Source: Alishewanella metallidurans
GTDB lineage: Bacteria; Pseudomonadota; Gammaproteobacteria; Enterobacterales; Alteromonadaceae
Direction: 5' to 3'
DNA length: 64,000 nt
Assembly (NCBI RefSeq): GCF_036983985.1
Contig: NZ_JALAHQ010000006.1
Location: 1-64,000 of the forward strand
In this document: piece by piece, positions 27,110 through 36,854 of the stretch
How the letters are laid out: each line of letters begins with the position of its first letter
Numbering within the stretch: the stretch's first letter is position 1
Made by a program: the position numbers and the translations under genes
The notes under the pieces: generated by a model
Seen by the model: the letters and a program-made list of their open reading frames with translations, nothing else
Told to the model about the DNA's origin: nothing
The model's database searches: none

Positions 27110-28924
27110 TTAGGGCAATTGCAGCTGAGCAAATAGCCAATCTAACGCTTGCAGTATTGTGTAAGGTTGCTGCAATGGCACTAAGTGCTCACTGTCGGTT
27201 AGTGCAATATACTGACCATTCGACAAAGAGGCCTGTTCTTTACTCCAATTGCTGCCTTCTTGCTGCCACAACTTTAATGCAAGCAACTCTTCTGGCGTCG
27301 CATTATCGGTATCAGCTAACTCAAAATCACTGTCAATAATCGACACTGGCACGCTGGTCACCATAGCTAACTGGGCGTAGCTATCTAAATCCGCAATATA
27401 GGCTGCTATTTCACGGGCACGCGCCTGCTGATGTGGCACTAGCAAACGTTGCTGGCTAATTTGCTCAAAGTATTGCCAGTCCATTAACTCTTTATGTTCG
27501 GCTACCAGCTGCTCGGCAAGCTCGCGCTCTTGCTGAATTTTGGCTAAAGTCCGCTCTTTCCATGCTCCGGTGGCTATATGTGGCAGCAATTCTGCCAAGT
27601 TAGCCAAATACCAGTCGGCCGGGTAGGCCTGATACAGGCTTAACGAATGCGGTAATGGAATGTCTGGGTCAACATACAGCATGGCTTTTATATCAAACTG
27701 CGACTGATATTGTTGATAAAACCAACGGGTACTAATGCTAGCGCTAGAAAAGGCTAAGAGTACAATTTGTTGTTCATCTAATTGTTGCAACACTGCGGCT
27801 AAATCGTCAGCAAAACGGCGATATGACAGAGTATCCGCGGTGCTACTAAAGGCATTACCCAATCGATCAACACTGTATACTCGGTATTTTTGCGCTAATA
27901 ATGGCTGTAATGCAGCAAACCAGGCACTATCACTATGGTAATTTTGGTTGGGCCCAGCTAACAACACCACGGCTGGCCCTGGGTTATCGCTACCCATAGC
28001 ACGCACGTGAAATTGCTGATCTTTTACCGTTAGCTGCATAGAATGTTGTGGCAGCTCAGGCTGACTTAAGTTGGCAAAAAACGCCAAAATTTTATCTGTC
28101 GTATCAAGCTGACTAAAACTCCAACTATGGCTGCCATTTTCTACGCGCATTAACTGAAACTTTTGCTGGCCGTTAGTGTAACTAATTAACTCAGCATTAT
28201 TATTTGGTAGCGCTTTTTTGAGTGGATACGGCAAACCGTTATGTAAATTAGCATGCAGCAAAATGGCTTGTGGCGAGCTAATTAAACCAAAGTTAGCATG
28301 ATTACTGCCGTTATAAGGCAATACAGAATCTGCATCACCATGCAGCATTAATATAGAAACCGGCTTTGTTGGCGCACAACTATCGGCTAATTGACGCGAC
28401 ATTGACCCAGCAACAACAGCCACCGCTTTAAATGTTTCACTGCGGTTACAGGCTAAATTTTGCGTAAATAAACCTCCTTGAGAAAACCCTGCAGCATAGA
28501 TCTCACCTTCTGCTAACTTATGTTTAGATTGAATATCGGCAATAACCTTATCGACAAAACCTAAATCATCAGCGCCTTTTCGATGTGCAATATTACAATC
28601 ACAGCCTTCATTCCATTCAATTTCCTTTGAATTAGGATAGGCGACAATATAATCGTTACTTGCGCGCTCAAATTGCGCCATAGTTTGCATTTGACTAGCT
28701 CGGCCGCCAGAGCCATGAAACGCTAATAGTAATTTGTATTGTCGTTCAGGCTGGTAATTTGCCGGAAGCTTAAGCAAGTAGCTGCGCTGCCCCAGCATAG
28801 TGCTTTCAGTTACATGCTCATTCTCAGCGACAGGGTCTTTATTACTATCAGCTGAGAAGCAGCCACTTAACAAACATAGCGCTGTGCCAATTAGGCTTAG
28901 TTTTGTGATCATTTGTCGTTTCAT
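27110..28924 (-). CDS. Lipoprotein with two alpha/beta-hydrolase domains
   Basis: 604 residues. The signal and lipobox are CLLSGCFSA. The first domain (about 40-290) is of the LpqC/PHB-depolymerase/feruloyl-esterase type: LLAFHGSGGRASQ is the oxyanion region, and AAGFSQGGLFTQN is the elbow. The second domain (about 310-600) is a standard alpha/beta hydrolase (VVLLAGPNQNYHS, VYSVDRLGNAFSS), but its elbow reads LLAFSSASIS, lacking both glycines of GxSxG. The start has AGGAAAG four bases before ATG. It is divergent from the CadC-like regulator, which probably controls it. Activity of the second domain is doubtful. Confidence 0.8.
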   Translation of the reverse strand: MKRQMITKLSLIGTALCLLSGCFSADSNKDPVAENEHVTESTMLGQRSYLLKLPANYQPERQYKLLLAFHGSGGRASQMQTMAQFERASNDYIVAYPNSKEIEWNEGCDCNIAHRKGADDLGFVDKVIADIQSKHKLAEGEIYAAGFSQGGLFTQNLACNRSETFKAVAVVAGSMSRQLADSCAPTKPVSILMLHGDADSVLPYNGSNHANFGLISSPQAILLHANLHNGLPYPLKKALPNNNAELISYTNGQQKFQLMRVENGSHSWSFSQLDTTDKILAFFANLSQPELPQHSMQLTVKDQQFHVRAMGSDNPGPAVVLLAGPNQNYHSDSAWFAALQPLLAQKYRVYSVDRLGNAFSSTADTLSYRRFADDLAAVLQQLDEQQIVLLAFSSASISTRWFYQQYQSQFDIKAMLYVDPDIPLPHSLSLYQAYPADWYLANLAELLPHIATGAWKERTLAKIQQERELAEQLVAEHKELMDWQYFEQISQQRLLVPHQQARAREIAAYIADLDSYAQLAMVTSVPVSIIDSDFELADTDNATPEELLALKLWQQEGSNWSKEQASLSNGQYIALTDSEHLVPLQQPYTILQALDWLFAQLQLP

Positions 28925-29032
28925 TTAACTTTCCTGTTAACATGTAATCAGGCTTTAGTTTATAAAAAAGACAGCGGCTTCTCATGGCTATAACGATGAT
29001 GTTTTTGTGATGGAAAGCTTACCGAGTATAGA

Positions 29033-31072
29033 ATGACTGACACTACAACGGCATCTAGCCAAACTCATAGGCTGTTTGGCCAGCTAACTTTCGATATGGC
29101 TAACCGCCGGCTTTGCTGTAATGAAACCTGCCTTTATCTTGAGCCACGGCAATATCAGCTGCTTATCTGTTTATTGGCCAGCAATGGGCAGCCGGTAACT
29201 AGAGATCAACTTATTGCTCAAGCTTGGCAGGGCAGAATAGTCAGTGATGGCGCAATTAACCGCGCCGTCTCAATGCTGCGAAAAACCATGGCTAAACTAG
29301 ATCCCAACGGCCAATATATTGAAACTTTACCTAAATTAGGCTACCGACTGCAGCCGGCAGTACAAGAAATAGCCACGCCACCAGGTGGGGGCAAGCCAAT
29401 ATTAACAATTAAGCCGAAACTGAAACTGAAATTAAGGTTTGCTACGGCAGTTGCGCTCTGTGCGATATTAACCATATTAGTGCTTATTTGGTTAATACCA
29501 TCCCAGCCGGCTTTGCCTGTTAGCGTTGTGGGTATGGCCGCGCCACACACTAGTTTTGATGGTGCAGAGGTTGATATTAGCGTGGATATTGGCGGCAGTA
29601 GCTTGCTGTATCATCGTCAAGCTAGCAATGGTAACAGCCAAGTTTGGTTAAATACGCTGGCTAATAACCTGCATGTTGCGCTAACACCAGCCAGCGAGAA
29701 CAGTGCTTTTGCTAGCTTAAGCCCAAACGGGCAGCAAGCTGTATACGCGCGTTACAACCAACAGCAATGCGAACTTGTGTTGCTGGATATAACAACCTTA
29801 GCACTAAAGCACTTAACTGCATGTACTCTAGCAAGCACACTAAAGATACAGTGGCACCCTGACGGCAACCGTATTTATTATCGGCAACGCACCGACAACA
29901 CTAAGCCTTATAAAATTTTTCAGCTTAACGTGCGCACCGGTGCGACGCGCCAGCTTACCTTGCCAGCAAACAGTTACAGCGGATTAGGTGATTTAGCGCT
30001 TGCGGTATCAGCTGAAGGCGTACTAGCGGTTGGCCGTTATTTAGCACCCAATAGCAGCTTATTACTTTTTCTTAACGCGGAGACTGGCGAGTTAGTGCAA
30101 CAGCAACAATTAGACATCGCCATACGAGAACTCGCTTGGCATAACGCTCAGCTACTGCTAAGTGATAACAAACGCCTGTATTACTATCACCAACAGCAGC
30201 TGCTAGATGCTTATCAGTCTGCCGATCCAATTCAATCATTGGCGGTAAGCGCTAATGCGATATTTTTTAGCTCTGTTGAGCAACGTAGTGATATCTGGCG
30301 ACAAGACGCGTCAGGCCAACTAACACCTGTTATTAACAGCTCTCGTTTAGACATTATGCCGCGCATAGCTAATGATGGCAGGCAGCTCGCGTTTTTAACT
30401 ACTCGTGAAGGTGAGCACCAACTTTGGTTAAAAGATGCCAGCGGTACAGAACGATTATTAGCCGAGCTACCCGGTACTCCGAGCTTTGCGAGGTTAAGCT
30501 GGTCAGCCGACGATAGCCAAATACTGCTGGCTAAAGACGATGCCTTATACGCGGTTAGCCTGCCTGAGGGTAAAGTTTCATTATTATTATCCGCAGAAAA
30601 ACAGGTAGCCGTAGTAAATTGGGCGAACAATGATCAAGGTGTTATTTATAGTAGTAATCGCAGCGGTGACTGGCAGCTATGGCTATACGACCTGCTTAGC
30701 GGTACCGAGCAACAATTAACCCAACAGGGTGGCTACAGCGGCCAATTGTGGCAGGGGCAACTCTACTTTACGCGTTATCATCAAGACGGATTATGGCGCA
30801 AGTCGCTAACTGATAACGATGAGCAATTAGTGCTAGCGCAGTTTGATAAAATAAACTGGTTAAACTGGCAACTAGACGATGGCGTAGTGCATTATTATCA
30901 GCCGAATGAAGGTATTTATCGTTACCATTTAGCTAGCCATCAACAAGAACTATTACTAGCTGAAATGCCCGGTTTTGTGAGGCATTTCAGTATTTGGCAG
31001 CAAGACATCTATTTTGTAAAACAGCCGCCAATACAGGGCGACATATACCGGCTTAGCCTGCGACAAAACTAA
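29033..31072 (+). CDS. CadC-like transmembrane regulator with TolB-type propeller
   Basis: 679 residues. An OmpR-type winged helix (about 12-110; RDQLIAQAWQGRIVSDGAINRAVSMLR and YIETLPKLGYRL) is followed by one membrane helix (about 137-156) and a large periplasmic beta-propeller of TolB/WD-like blades (for example SPNGQQAVYARY, WHPDGNRIYYRQ). Such one-component regulators sense periplasmic signals and activate a neighbouring operon without phosphorylation. It is divergent from the double-hydrolase lipoprotein with 108 bases between starts, so that gene is the obvious target. It ends two bases before a composite repeat relic. Confidence 0.88.
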   Translation: MTDTTTASSQTHRLFGQLTFDMANRRLCCNETCLYLEPRQYQLLICLLASNGQPVTRDQLIAQAWQGRIVSDGAINRAVSMLRKTMAKLDPNGQYIETLPKLGYRLQPAVQEIATPPGGGKPILTIKPKLKLKLRFATAVALCAILTILVLIWLIPSQPALPVSVVGMAAPHTSFDGAEVDISVDIGGSSLLYHRQASNGNSQVWLNTLANNLHVALTPASENSAFASLSPNGQQAVYARYNQQQCELVLLDITTLALKHLTACTLASTLKIQWHPDGNRIYYRQRTDNTKPYKIFQLNVRTGATRQLTLPANSYSGLGDLALAVSAEGVLAVGRYLAPNSSLLLFLNAETGELVQQQQLDIAIRELAWHNAQLLLSDNKRLYYYHQQQLLDAYQSADPIQSLAVSANAIFFSSVEQRSDIWRQDASGQLTPVINSSRLDIMPRIANDGRQLAFLTTREGEHQLWLKDASGTERLLAELPGTPSFARLSWSADDSQILLAKDDALYAVSLPEGKVSLLLSAEKQVAVVNWANNDQGVIYSSNRSGDWQLWLYDLLSGTEQQLTQQGGYSGQLWQGQLYFTRYHQDGLWRKSLTDNDEQLVLAQFDKINWLNWQLDDGVVHYYQPNEGIYRYHLASHQQELLLAEMPGFVRHFSIWQQDIYFVKQPPIQGDIYRLSLRQN

Positions 31073-31073
31073 T

Positions 31074-31122
31074 TCAGCTTTTTCGTTTAATTAACCAATA
31101 CGGCCTGCGTTTTATCGCTTAA
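31074..31122. repeat. Composite relic of two neighbouring gene ends
   Basis: 31074-31097 matches 34016-34039, the stop-end of the aldehyde dehydrogenase, at 23 of 24 bases. 31093-31122 matches 27011-27040, the stop-end of the DUF2235 gene, at 28 of 30 bases. They share the five bases AACCA. The second part still reads NQYGLRFIA-stop and differs from the gene only at third codon positions. It looks like a recombination scar between copies of those two gene ends. Confidence 0.65.
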
Positions 31123-31123
31123 G

Positions 31124-31152
31124 ACAAAAAGCGGCTTAACGACCGCTCTTTT
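31124..31152. terminator. Rho-independent terminator
   Basis: AAAAGCGG at 31127-31134 pairs with CCGCTcTTTT ending at 31151, with one bulge, after the CadC-like gene and facing the convergent hydrolase gene. Confidence 0.65.
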
Positions 31153-31198
31153 AGTTACAACTTAGTGCTGTATAAGCTAAACATTATTAAACTTTAAT

Positions 31199-32122
31199 TT
31201 AATAAGTAACCGGCAATTTTGCCAGAAACAGTGCAATCTGACTATTTAGCCACTCGGGTGCATCGGCCATTATAAAATGCCGTGAATCTGGCGCATAAAC
31301 TATTTGGTGGTAGGCTTTGGGCGCATTTTCTAACTGCTTTTCATAGCTAGCTTGTACTTGCTCTGGCGTACTATAAGGTGCGCCATTTAGTAACGCGCCT
31401 AAAGTTAAAACCGGTACGGTTATTTTGTTTAGCACTGGACGTAAATCTTGCTGCATAAGCTCGCCCATTACTCGGCCGCTAGTCATACCGTCAGAGCGCT
31501 TCATATCGGCGACAATACGTTGCTGCCAATCCGTGTTATTTGTCATACTTTTTGCCATCGCCACTGGATCGAAGGCATTGTTTGGTGCCTCAAAGGACGA
31601 TGCTGCCGATTGCTTAAACAACTCACCCAATGCCGGTAAACCATCAACATTTATTGCTGCAGTTATGTGCTCTGGGTTATTTACGGCTAATGACAATGCT
31701 ATAAACCCACCTAACGAATGGCCAATAACAATGGGCTTATCTAGTTTGTTTTGTTCTATATAATCAAGAATAGCCTGCTGCTGGGTTGCAATATAGCCAT
31801 GCGGCCAATGCTTCTGTGCCAGCGGCGCAACACCGGCAAAACCAGCCAAAGTTAGCACATGTAATTGGTATTTGTCTTTTAATGCCTCTACCGTGCTTTG
31901 CCATACCACGCCCGATGATGCTAAGCCTGGAATAAGTATTATAGCGGGGCCTTGGCCATATACTTGTACAGAAAAACACTGACAACTGGCTTGCACCTGC
32001 TTAGCAGCCGCTGTAGTAACTTCAGTGTGTGCATTAGCCGTGCTAACCTGCAGCAAAGCAGCTGTTGTTATTAGCATTACTGCATTAAGATTTTTTAGCG
32101 TTGTTTTTAATTTGTTTTGCAT
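31199..32122 (-). CDS. Secreted alpha/beta hydrolase
   Basis: 307 residues with a signal peptide of about 32 residues ending STANAHT. The hydrolase fold has the oxyanion region IILIPGLASSGVVW, the elbow VIGHSLGGFIALS (Ser catalytic), an Asp region around VPVLTLGALLNG, and the terminal His in DSRHFIMADAP. It is probably a periplasmic esterase or lipase-like enzyme of unknown substrate. It is divergent from a DesK/DesR-type two-component pair with 189 bases between starts, which may regulate it. Confidence 0.85.
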   Translation of the reverse strand: MQNKLKTTLKNLNAVMLITTAALLQVSTANAHTEVTTAAAKQVQASCQCFSVQVYGQGPAIILIPGLASSGVVWQSTVEALKDKYQLHVLTLAGFAGVAPLAQKHWPHGYIATQQQAILDYIEQNKLDKPIVIGHSLGGFIALSLAVNNPEHITAAINVDGLPALGELFKQSAASSFEAPNNAFDPVAMAKSMTNNTDWQQRIVADMKRSDGMTSGRVMGELMQQDLRPVLNKITVPVLTLGALLNGAPYSTPEQVQASYEKQLENAPKAYHQIVYAPDSRHFIMADAPEWLNSQIALFLAKLPVTY

Positions 32123-32311
32123 AACAGTTCCTATTCATTTAATAGCTGCCGTTCAGCTACCAACAGGCTAACCTAATAGGATCAATAAAATCGCAAACAA
32201 ATGTCACCGCTTTAACATGACAGTTGTCATTAAAAAAACTGACAAAGAACACTAAGAAAGCGTCTCTTTATATAAGAGACTACTAACTCAGAATACGTCA
32301 CTAGGTGAAAT

Positions 32312-33394
32312 ATGCAGGCTGAAACAAATCAAGGTATTTACACAAAAACTGAACAAAAATTTGCGTGGATATATCTGATTAATTTAATTTTTTACTTTCT
32401 ACCATTATTTGTAGCAAGCTTTAAATGGTGGCAATACTTAAGCATGGCAGCTGCATTAGGCATATTTTTATTCTGTTACTTTACAGCTTACCGCAGTAAA
32501 TTTTCTGCTATACATAAACCCATACTGGGCATAATAATTATCGCCAGCCTTATTACCCCTATTAACCCAGGCTCAATCAGCATGTTTGCTTATGCGGGCT
32601 TCTTTATTGCTTTAGCATTTCCGCTTCGCCAATATATATTGTCTATCAGTGCATTAGCACTATTACTGGTGTTATTAGATTTAAGCTTAACTCTGCACTG
32701 GCCATATTTTTTAACTATGGGCATTCCTATACTTTTAGGTGTTAGCTTTTTTGGCCGCGTTGAGCGCCAGCGTTTATTTCATCAGCAACGTGAACAAAAA
32801 AGCGCAGATGAAATTAGTCAATTAGCAACGACTGTAGAGCGTGAACGTATTGCTCGTGACTTACATGACATTTTAGGCCACACCTTATCTAGCATTGCGC
32901 TTAAGGCTGATTTAGCAATCAAGCTATTAGATAATCAGCGGCCCGATGCCGTTCGTGTGCAACTGACAGAACTAAGCCAGATTGCCCGAGATAGCTTGTC
33001 GCAAGTGCGGCAAAGCGTGTCCGGCTATAAACATCAGGGGCTAGCAGCTGAAGTAAGTAAACTATTAGCTAGACTGCGCGACGGCGGCTTTAACGCCGAA
33101 TTACAGGGCACAGTACCAACATTAGATCAGCGCAGCGAAACCGCACTTATTCTGGTGTTAACGGAGCTAGTAACCAACGTGTTGCGCCACAGCAGTGGTA
33201 GCAGTTGTCAGCTTAGTTTCAGCCAATTAAACCAACGGCTTACAATTTCAGTTGTTGATAATGGCCAAGTTGAGGCTATATCTGTCGGCAATGGTTTAAT
33301 AGGTATTGAAGAACGCCTTAACGCACTAAATGCCAGCATCGCTGTTTGTGTTAATAATGGCTGTAAAATCCACATAGAATTGCCATTAACCTAG
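32312..33394 (+). CDS. Sensor histidine kinase, DesK/NarL-partner type
   Basis: 360 residues: about five N-terminal membrane helices (20-147) with almost no extracytoplasmic domain, a HisKA_3 dimerisation helix with phospho-His185 in ERIARDLHDILGHTLSS, and an HATPase domain with LILVLTELVTNVLRH (N box) and GNGLIGIEERL (G box). Kinases of this shape, like DesK, usually sense membrane state. The gene lies 11 bases before its response regulator. It is divergent from the secreted hydrolase, its likely target with the regulator. Confidence 0.92.
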   Translation: MQAETNQGIYTKTEQKFAWIYLINLIFYFLPLFVASFKWWQYLSMAAALGIFLFCYFTAYRSKFSAIHKPILGIIIIASLITPINPGSISMFAYAGFFIALAFPLRQYILSISALALLLVLLDLSLTLHWPYFLTMGIPILLGVSFFGRVERQRLFHQQREQKSADEISQLATTVERERIARDLHDILGHTLSSIALKADLAIKLLDNQRPDAVRVQLTELSQIARDSLSQVRQSVSGYKHQGLAAEVSKLLARLRDGGFNAELQGTVPTLDQRSETALILVLTELVTNVLRHSSGSSCQLSFSQLNQRLTISVVDNGQVEAISVGNGLIGIEERLNALNASIAVCVNNGCKIHIELPLT

Positions 33395-33405
33395 GGATAT
33401 AAGGC

Positions 33406-34002
33406 ATGAAATTATTATTAGCCGAGGACCAAGCTATGGTGCGAGGCGCACTGGCGGCGCTATTAAACCTAGAACCAGGTTATCAGGTAACTGAAGCCGC
33501 CAATGGCGAGCAGGCATTAGCCTTACTAAAGCAGCAAACTTTTGATTTATTGCTAACCGATATTGAAATGCCGAGTTTAAGTGGCATTGAGCTAGCCCAG
33601 TATGTGCAAAAAAACTTACCGACATTAAAAGTGGTGATTATTACCACCTTTGGTCGCGCCGGGTATATAAAACGCGCTTTAGATGCTGGCGTAAGTGGCT
33701 TTTTATTAAAAGACGCGCCGATAGAACAATTAAGTGCAGCGTTAAAACAAGTATTAACCGGTAAACGGGTGATTGACGGTGAATTAGTGCTACAAGCATT
33801 AGGTGAGCAAGACCCACTTAGCGACAAAGAGCGCCGCGCACTGCGCTTAGCTGCAGAAGGTAAAAGTACCGCCGAAATAGCGGCGGCTATTTATGTTGCC
33901 GAAGGCACAGCGCGTAATTATTTGTCAGAAGCCATAAGTAAACTGCACGCTGCTAACCGGATAGATGCAGCACGTATTGCACGACAAAAAGGCTGGTTGT
34001 AG
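33406..34002 (+). CDS. NarL/FixJ-family response regulator
   Basis: 198 residues. The receiver domain has phospho-acceptor Asp52 in LLLTDIEMPSLSG, the switch Thr in VVIITTFGR and Lys in FLLKDAP. The LuxR-type HTH (about 135-198) contains EGKSTAEIAAAIYVAEGT. It is paired with the DesK-type kinase and resembles DesR. It converges on the aldehyde dehydrogenase gene with only 13 bases between stops. Confidence 0.93.
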   Translation: MKLLLAEDQAMVRGALAALLNLEPGYQVTEAANGEQALALLKQQTFDLLLTDIEMPSLSGIELAQYVQKNLPTLKVVIITTFGRAGYIKRALDAGVSGFLLKDAPIEQLSAALKQVLTGKRVIDGELVLQALGEQDPLSDKERRALRLAAEGKSTAEIAAAIYVAEGTARNYLSEAISKLHAANRIDAARIARQKGWL

Positions 34003-34015
34003 CTTCCCCGGCAAC

Positions 34016-35485
34016 TCAGCTTTTTAGTTTAATTAACCAGTCGGTTAGTCTATTCGCTAGCCAGCCATAGGGTGGCAGCAGCATGCTGACACTATTATAA
34101 GCGCCTTGCTTAAAGATTGGCCGTAACTTCGAGAAGGTTTGAAAACCTTCAAAACCATGATAGTGCCCCATGCCGCTTTCGCCAACACCACCAAAGGGTA
34201 AATCGTGCTGGCTAACGTGCAAAATAGCATGGTTAATGGTTACTCCGCCTGACATTACCTGCTGCAAATAAAACTGCTGTAAGGCTTTATTATTGGTAAA
34301 TGGGTAAAACGCCAGCGGCCTTGGTTGCGCATTAATATAGTGCACCACGTCTTTTGGATCACTATAGGTTTTTACGGGTAATAGCGGGCCAAATATCTCA
34401 CGCTGCATCACTAACATACTGTCGCTAACATTAAACAATAACGTTAGCGGAAACTTACGCAGCCCTATCTCAGACACCTGCCCTGGCATTAAATTTACTG
34501 CAGTGGCACCTTGGGCAATAGCATCGTCAAGCGCGTGCTGTAAGCGCTGGTACGAACGCTCATCAATTATTGCGGTGTAGTCATTATGGTTAATGTCGGG
34601 GTAACGTTTGGCAACTAACTTTTGCGCCAGCTCGGTAAATTCGGCTTCGCTACCATGGGGTAAAAACAGATAATCAACGTTGGTACATATTTGCCCGGCA
34701 TTAAAGGCTTTTGCCCACAAGATGCGATCAGCGGCTTTATGCAGTGGGAAATCGGGTGCAACAACAGCGGGTGATTTTCCGCCTAACTCTAAGGTTACTG
34801 GCGTAAGATTTTTTGCTGCACTGGCCATTACCGCACGGCCTGTTTGCGCAGAACCGGTAAAAAACAAATGATTAAATGGCTGAGCAGAAAAGGCCGGCCC
34901 GCTGCCGTTATTGTCAGCAAAAAACTGCAATTTATGCGCTGGAAAATATTGCGGCGCTAGCTTGATTAATAATTGCGCCAGCTGTTCAGAGTTTTCTGAC
35001 ATCTTTACCATAGCGCGATTACCGGCAGCAAAAATAGCTACCAGTGGCGCTAACGACAGCATAATAGGGAAGTTCCACGGCACTATTACACCGACCACCC
35101 CTAAAGGTTGGGCAATAACCGAGCAACTTGAGGTAGGAAATAACAACCAATCGATATGTCGCTTTTGTGGCTTCAGCCATTTTTTTAGCTGTTTTTTAGT
35201 GCGGGCAATATCTTCTAATACCATTAAAATTTCAGAAAAGCGGGTTTCAAAACGACAACGGCTGCCATAATCACTATTTACCGCGTCAACTAATGCGGTT
35301 TCGTTATCGCGGATTAATGCTTGAAGTGCATTTAAATCGGCAATACGCTGGTTATACGATGGCACCGGATCAGCATGATAAGCCAACTTCTGCTCGGCCA
35401 AACAGCCCGCAAACTGCTTAAACTCTGCACTTTGTACAAGGCCAGTTGCTGGCTCATTATTTATTACCGATCCGTTTTGCTGCAT
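34016..35485 (-). CDS. Aldehyde dehydrogenase, coniferyl-aldehyde type
   Basis: 489 residues from the ATG at 35485 (MQQNGSVINN), chosen for the GAGG box seven bases before it. ALDH motifs: VIVPWNFPIML, the Glu in VTLELGGKSPAVV, and catalytic Cys in FNAGQICTNVDY. The tail is hydrophobic and basic (YGWLANRLTDWLIKLKS), as in membrane-associated ALDH3-like enzymes of the CalB/fatty-aldehyde type. It oxidises aromatic or long-chain aldehydes with NAD(P). It is divergent from an MFS gene, and its last 24 bases recur near 31.08 kb. Confidence 0.88.
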   Translation of the reverse strand: MQQNGSVINNEPATGLVQSAEFKQFAGCLAEQKLAYHADPVPSYNQRIADLNALQALIRDNETALVDAVNSDYGSRCRFETRFSEILMVLEDIARTKKQLKKWLKPQKRHIDWLLFPTSSCSVIAQPLGVVGVIVPWNFPIMLSLAPLVAIFAAGNRAMVKMSENSEQLAQLLIKLAPQYFPAHKLQFFADNNGSGPAFSAQPFNHLFFTGSAQTGRAVMASAAKNLTPVTLELGGKSPAVVAPDFPLHKAADRILWAKAFNAGQICTNVDYLFLPHGSEAEFTELAQKLVAKRYPDINHNDYTAIIDERSYQRLQHALDDAIAQGATAVNLMPGQVSEIGLRKFPLTLLFNVSDSMLVMQREIFGPLLPVKTYSDPKDVVHYINAQPRPLAFYPFTNNKALQQFYLQQVMSGGVTINHAILHVSQHDLPFGGVGESGMGHYHGFEGFQTFSKLRPIFKQGAYNSVSMLLPPYGWLANRLTDWLIKLKS

Positions 35486-35639
35486 AGATAACCTCAAAAT
35501 TGGCTAATATTTTTATAGACTACAGGGTTAATCATCTTTGGTCATTTTATCACGCTTGCACCTATTTAGACTTAAAGCCAATAACATTGGAGCGATGAAA
35601 ACGGTATACTGTGCGCCTTAATCTTGAGGTGAAGTAACT

Positions 35640-36854
35640 ATGTCGTTTAGTGCGTCGTCCAGATCGCAGTCTGCATTCTATATTATGCTGGGTGGCTCTT
35701 TAGTGCTAACGCTAGCGCTGGGTATTCGTCATGGTTTTGGCTTATTTTTAACGCCAATGAGTGACGAGTTTGGCTGGGGCCGTGAAACCTTTGCCTTGGC
35801 CATTGCGCTACAAAACCTTGTTTGGGGCTTAACTCAGCCGTTAACAGGCGCACTTGCCGATCGTATAGGCGCAAGAAAAGTAGTGCTAGCTGGCGGGCTT
35901 TTTTACGCTGCGGGGCTAGTTACTATGGCGATGGCTAATAGCGGCACTACCTTAGCTCTCAGCGCGGGTGTACTAATTGGCTTGGCGTTATCTGGTACGT
36001 CATTTACCATTATTCTCGGTGCTATTGGCCGTGCCGTGCCGGTAGAAAAGCGCAGTATGGCCATGGGTATTGCTAGTGCTGCTGGCTCTTTTGGCCAGTT
36101 TATTATGCTGCCAGGCACCTTACTATTAATTACCCAAATGGGTTGGGCCGGTGCACTAACGGTGCTGGGCATATTATCTCTATTAATCGTACCTCTAGCT
36201 TTAATGCTAAAAGAGCCGTCATCGCCTAGCTGTTTAGGTGAAGAACAAAGTGTTGAGCAAGCCCTGCGCCAAGCGGTTGCGCACAAAGGCTTTTGGTTGT
36301 TATCACTAGGCTTTTTTGTTTGTGGCTTTCAAGTGGTATTTATTGGTATTCACTTACCCGCGTATTTAGTGGATATGCGCTTGGCGCCAATAGTTGGCAC
36401 TACTGTACTGGCGTTAATTGGTTTATTTAATATTTTTGGTACTTATACCGCAGGCTGGTTAGGTGGGCGGTTATCTAAACCACTACTACTAAGCGGGCTG
36501 TACGCGCTACGCGCAGTAGTCATTATTGCCTTTATAATGCTGCCGCTTAGTAATTGGAGCGCATACGCTTTTGGTATGGCCATGGGTATACTTTGGCTAT
36601 CAACCGTACCGCTAACTAATGGCACGATTGCCAGTATTTTTGGTGTGCGGTATTTGTCGATGCTAGGTGGTATCGTATTTTTATTTCATCAACTTGGCGC
36701 ATTTTTAGGCGGTTGGTTTGGTGGCTATGTTTATGATAAAACCGGTAACTATGATCTAGTTTGGTATATTTCAATTGGCTTAAGCGTAATAGCTGCAGTA
36801 CTTAACTTACCGATTAAAGAGCAGGCTGCAACAACCAAGCTGGTAACTGCATGA
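35640..36854 (+). CDS. MFS transporter
   Basis: 404 residues, twelve hydrophobic segments, with the signature ALADRIGARKVVLAGG between helices 2 and 3. It begins LALGIRHGFGLFLTPMSDEFGW, a pattern seen in monocarboxylate/oxalate-formate-like MFS proteins. The GAGGTGAAG ribosome site supports the start. Its stop overlaps the start of a 43-residue membrane microprotein (ATGA), so the two are coupled. Confidence 0.85.
   Translation: MSFSASSRSQSAFYIMLGGSLVLTLALGIRHGFGLFLTPMSDEFGWGRETFALAIALQNLVWGLTQPLTGALADRIGARKVVLAGGLFYAAGLVTMAMANSGTTLALSAGVLIGLALSGTSFTIILGAIGRAVPVEKRSMAMGIASAAGSFGQFIMLPGTLLLITQMGWAGALTVLGILSLLIVPLALMLKEPSSPSCLGEEQSVEQALRQAVAHKGFWLLSLGFFVCGFQVVFIGIHLPAYLVDMRLAPIVGTTVLALIGLFNIFGTYTAGWLGGRLSKPLLLSGLYALRAVVIIAFIMLPLSNWSAYAFGMAMGILWLSTVPLTNGTIASIFGVRYLSMLGGIVFLFHQLGAFLGGWFGGYVYDKTGNYDLVWYISIGLSVIAAVLNLPIKEQAATTKLVTA

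Noticed and set aside
27096..27110. GTGAAAGCGCTAATTT resembling half a LacI operator
   Set aside because: It lies between two convergent gene ends, lacks the second half-site and is far from any glucan gene.
29341..30630. Minus-strand open frames inside the CadC-like gene
   Set aside because: They are antisense shadows with no ribosome sites or recognisable domains.
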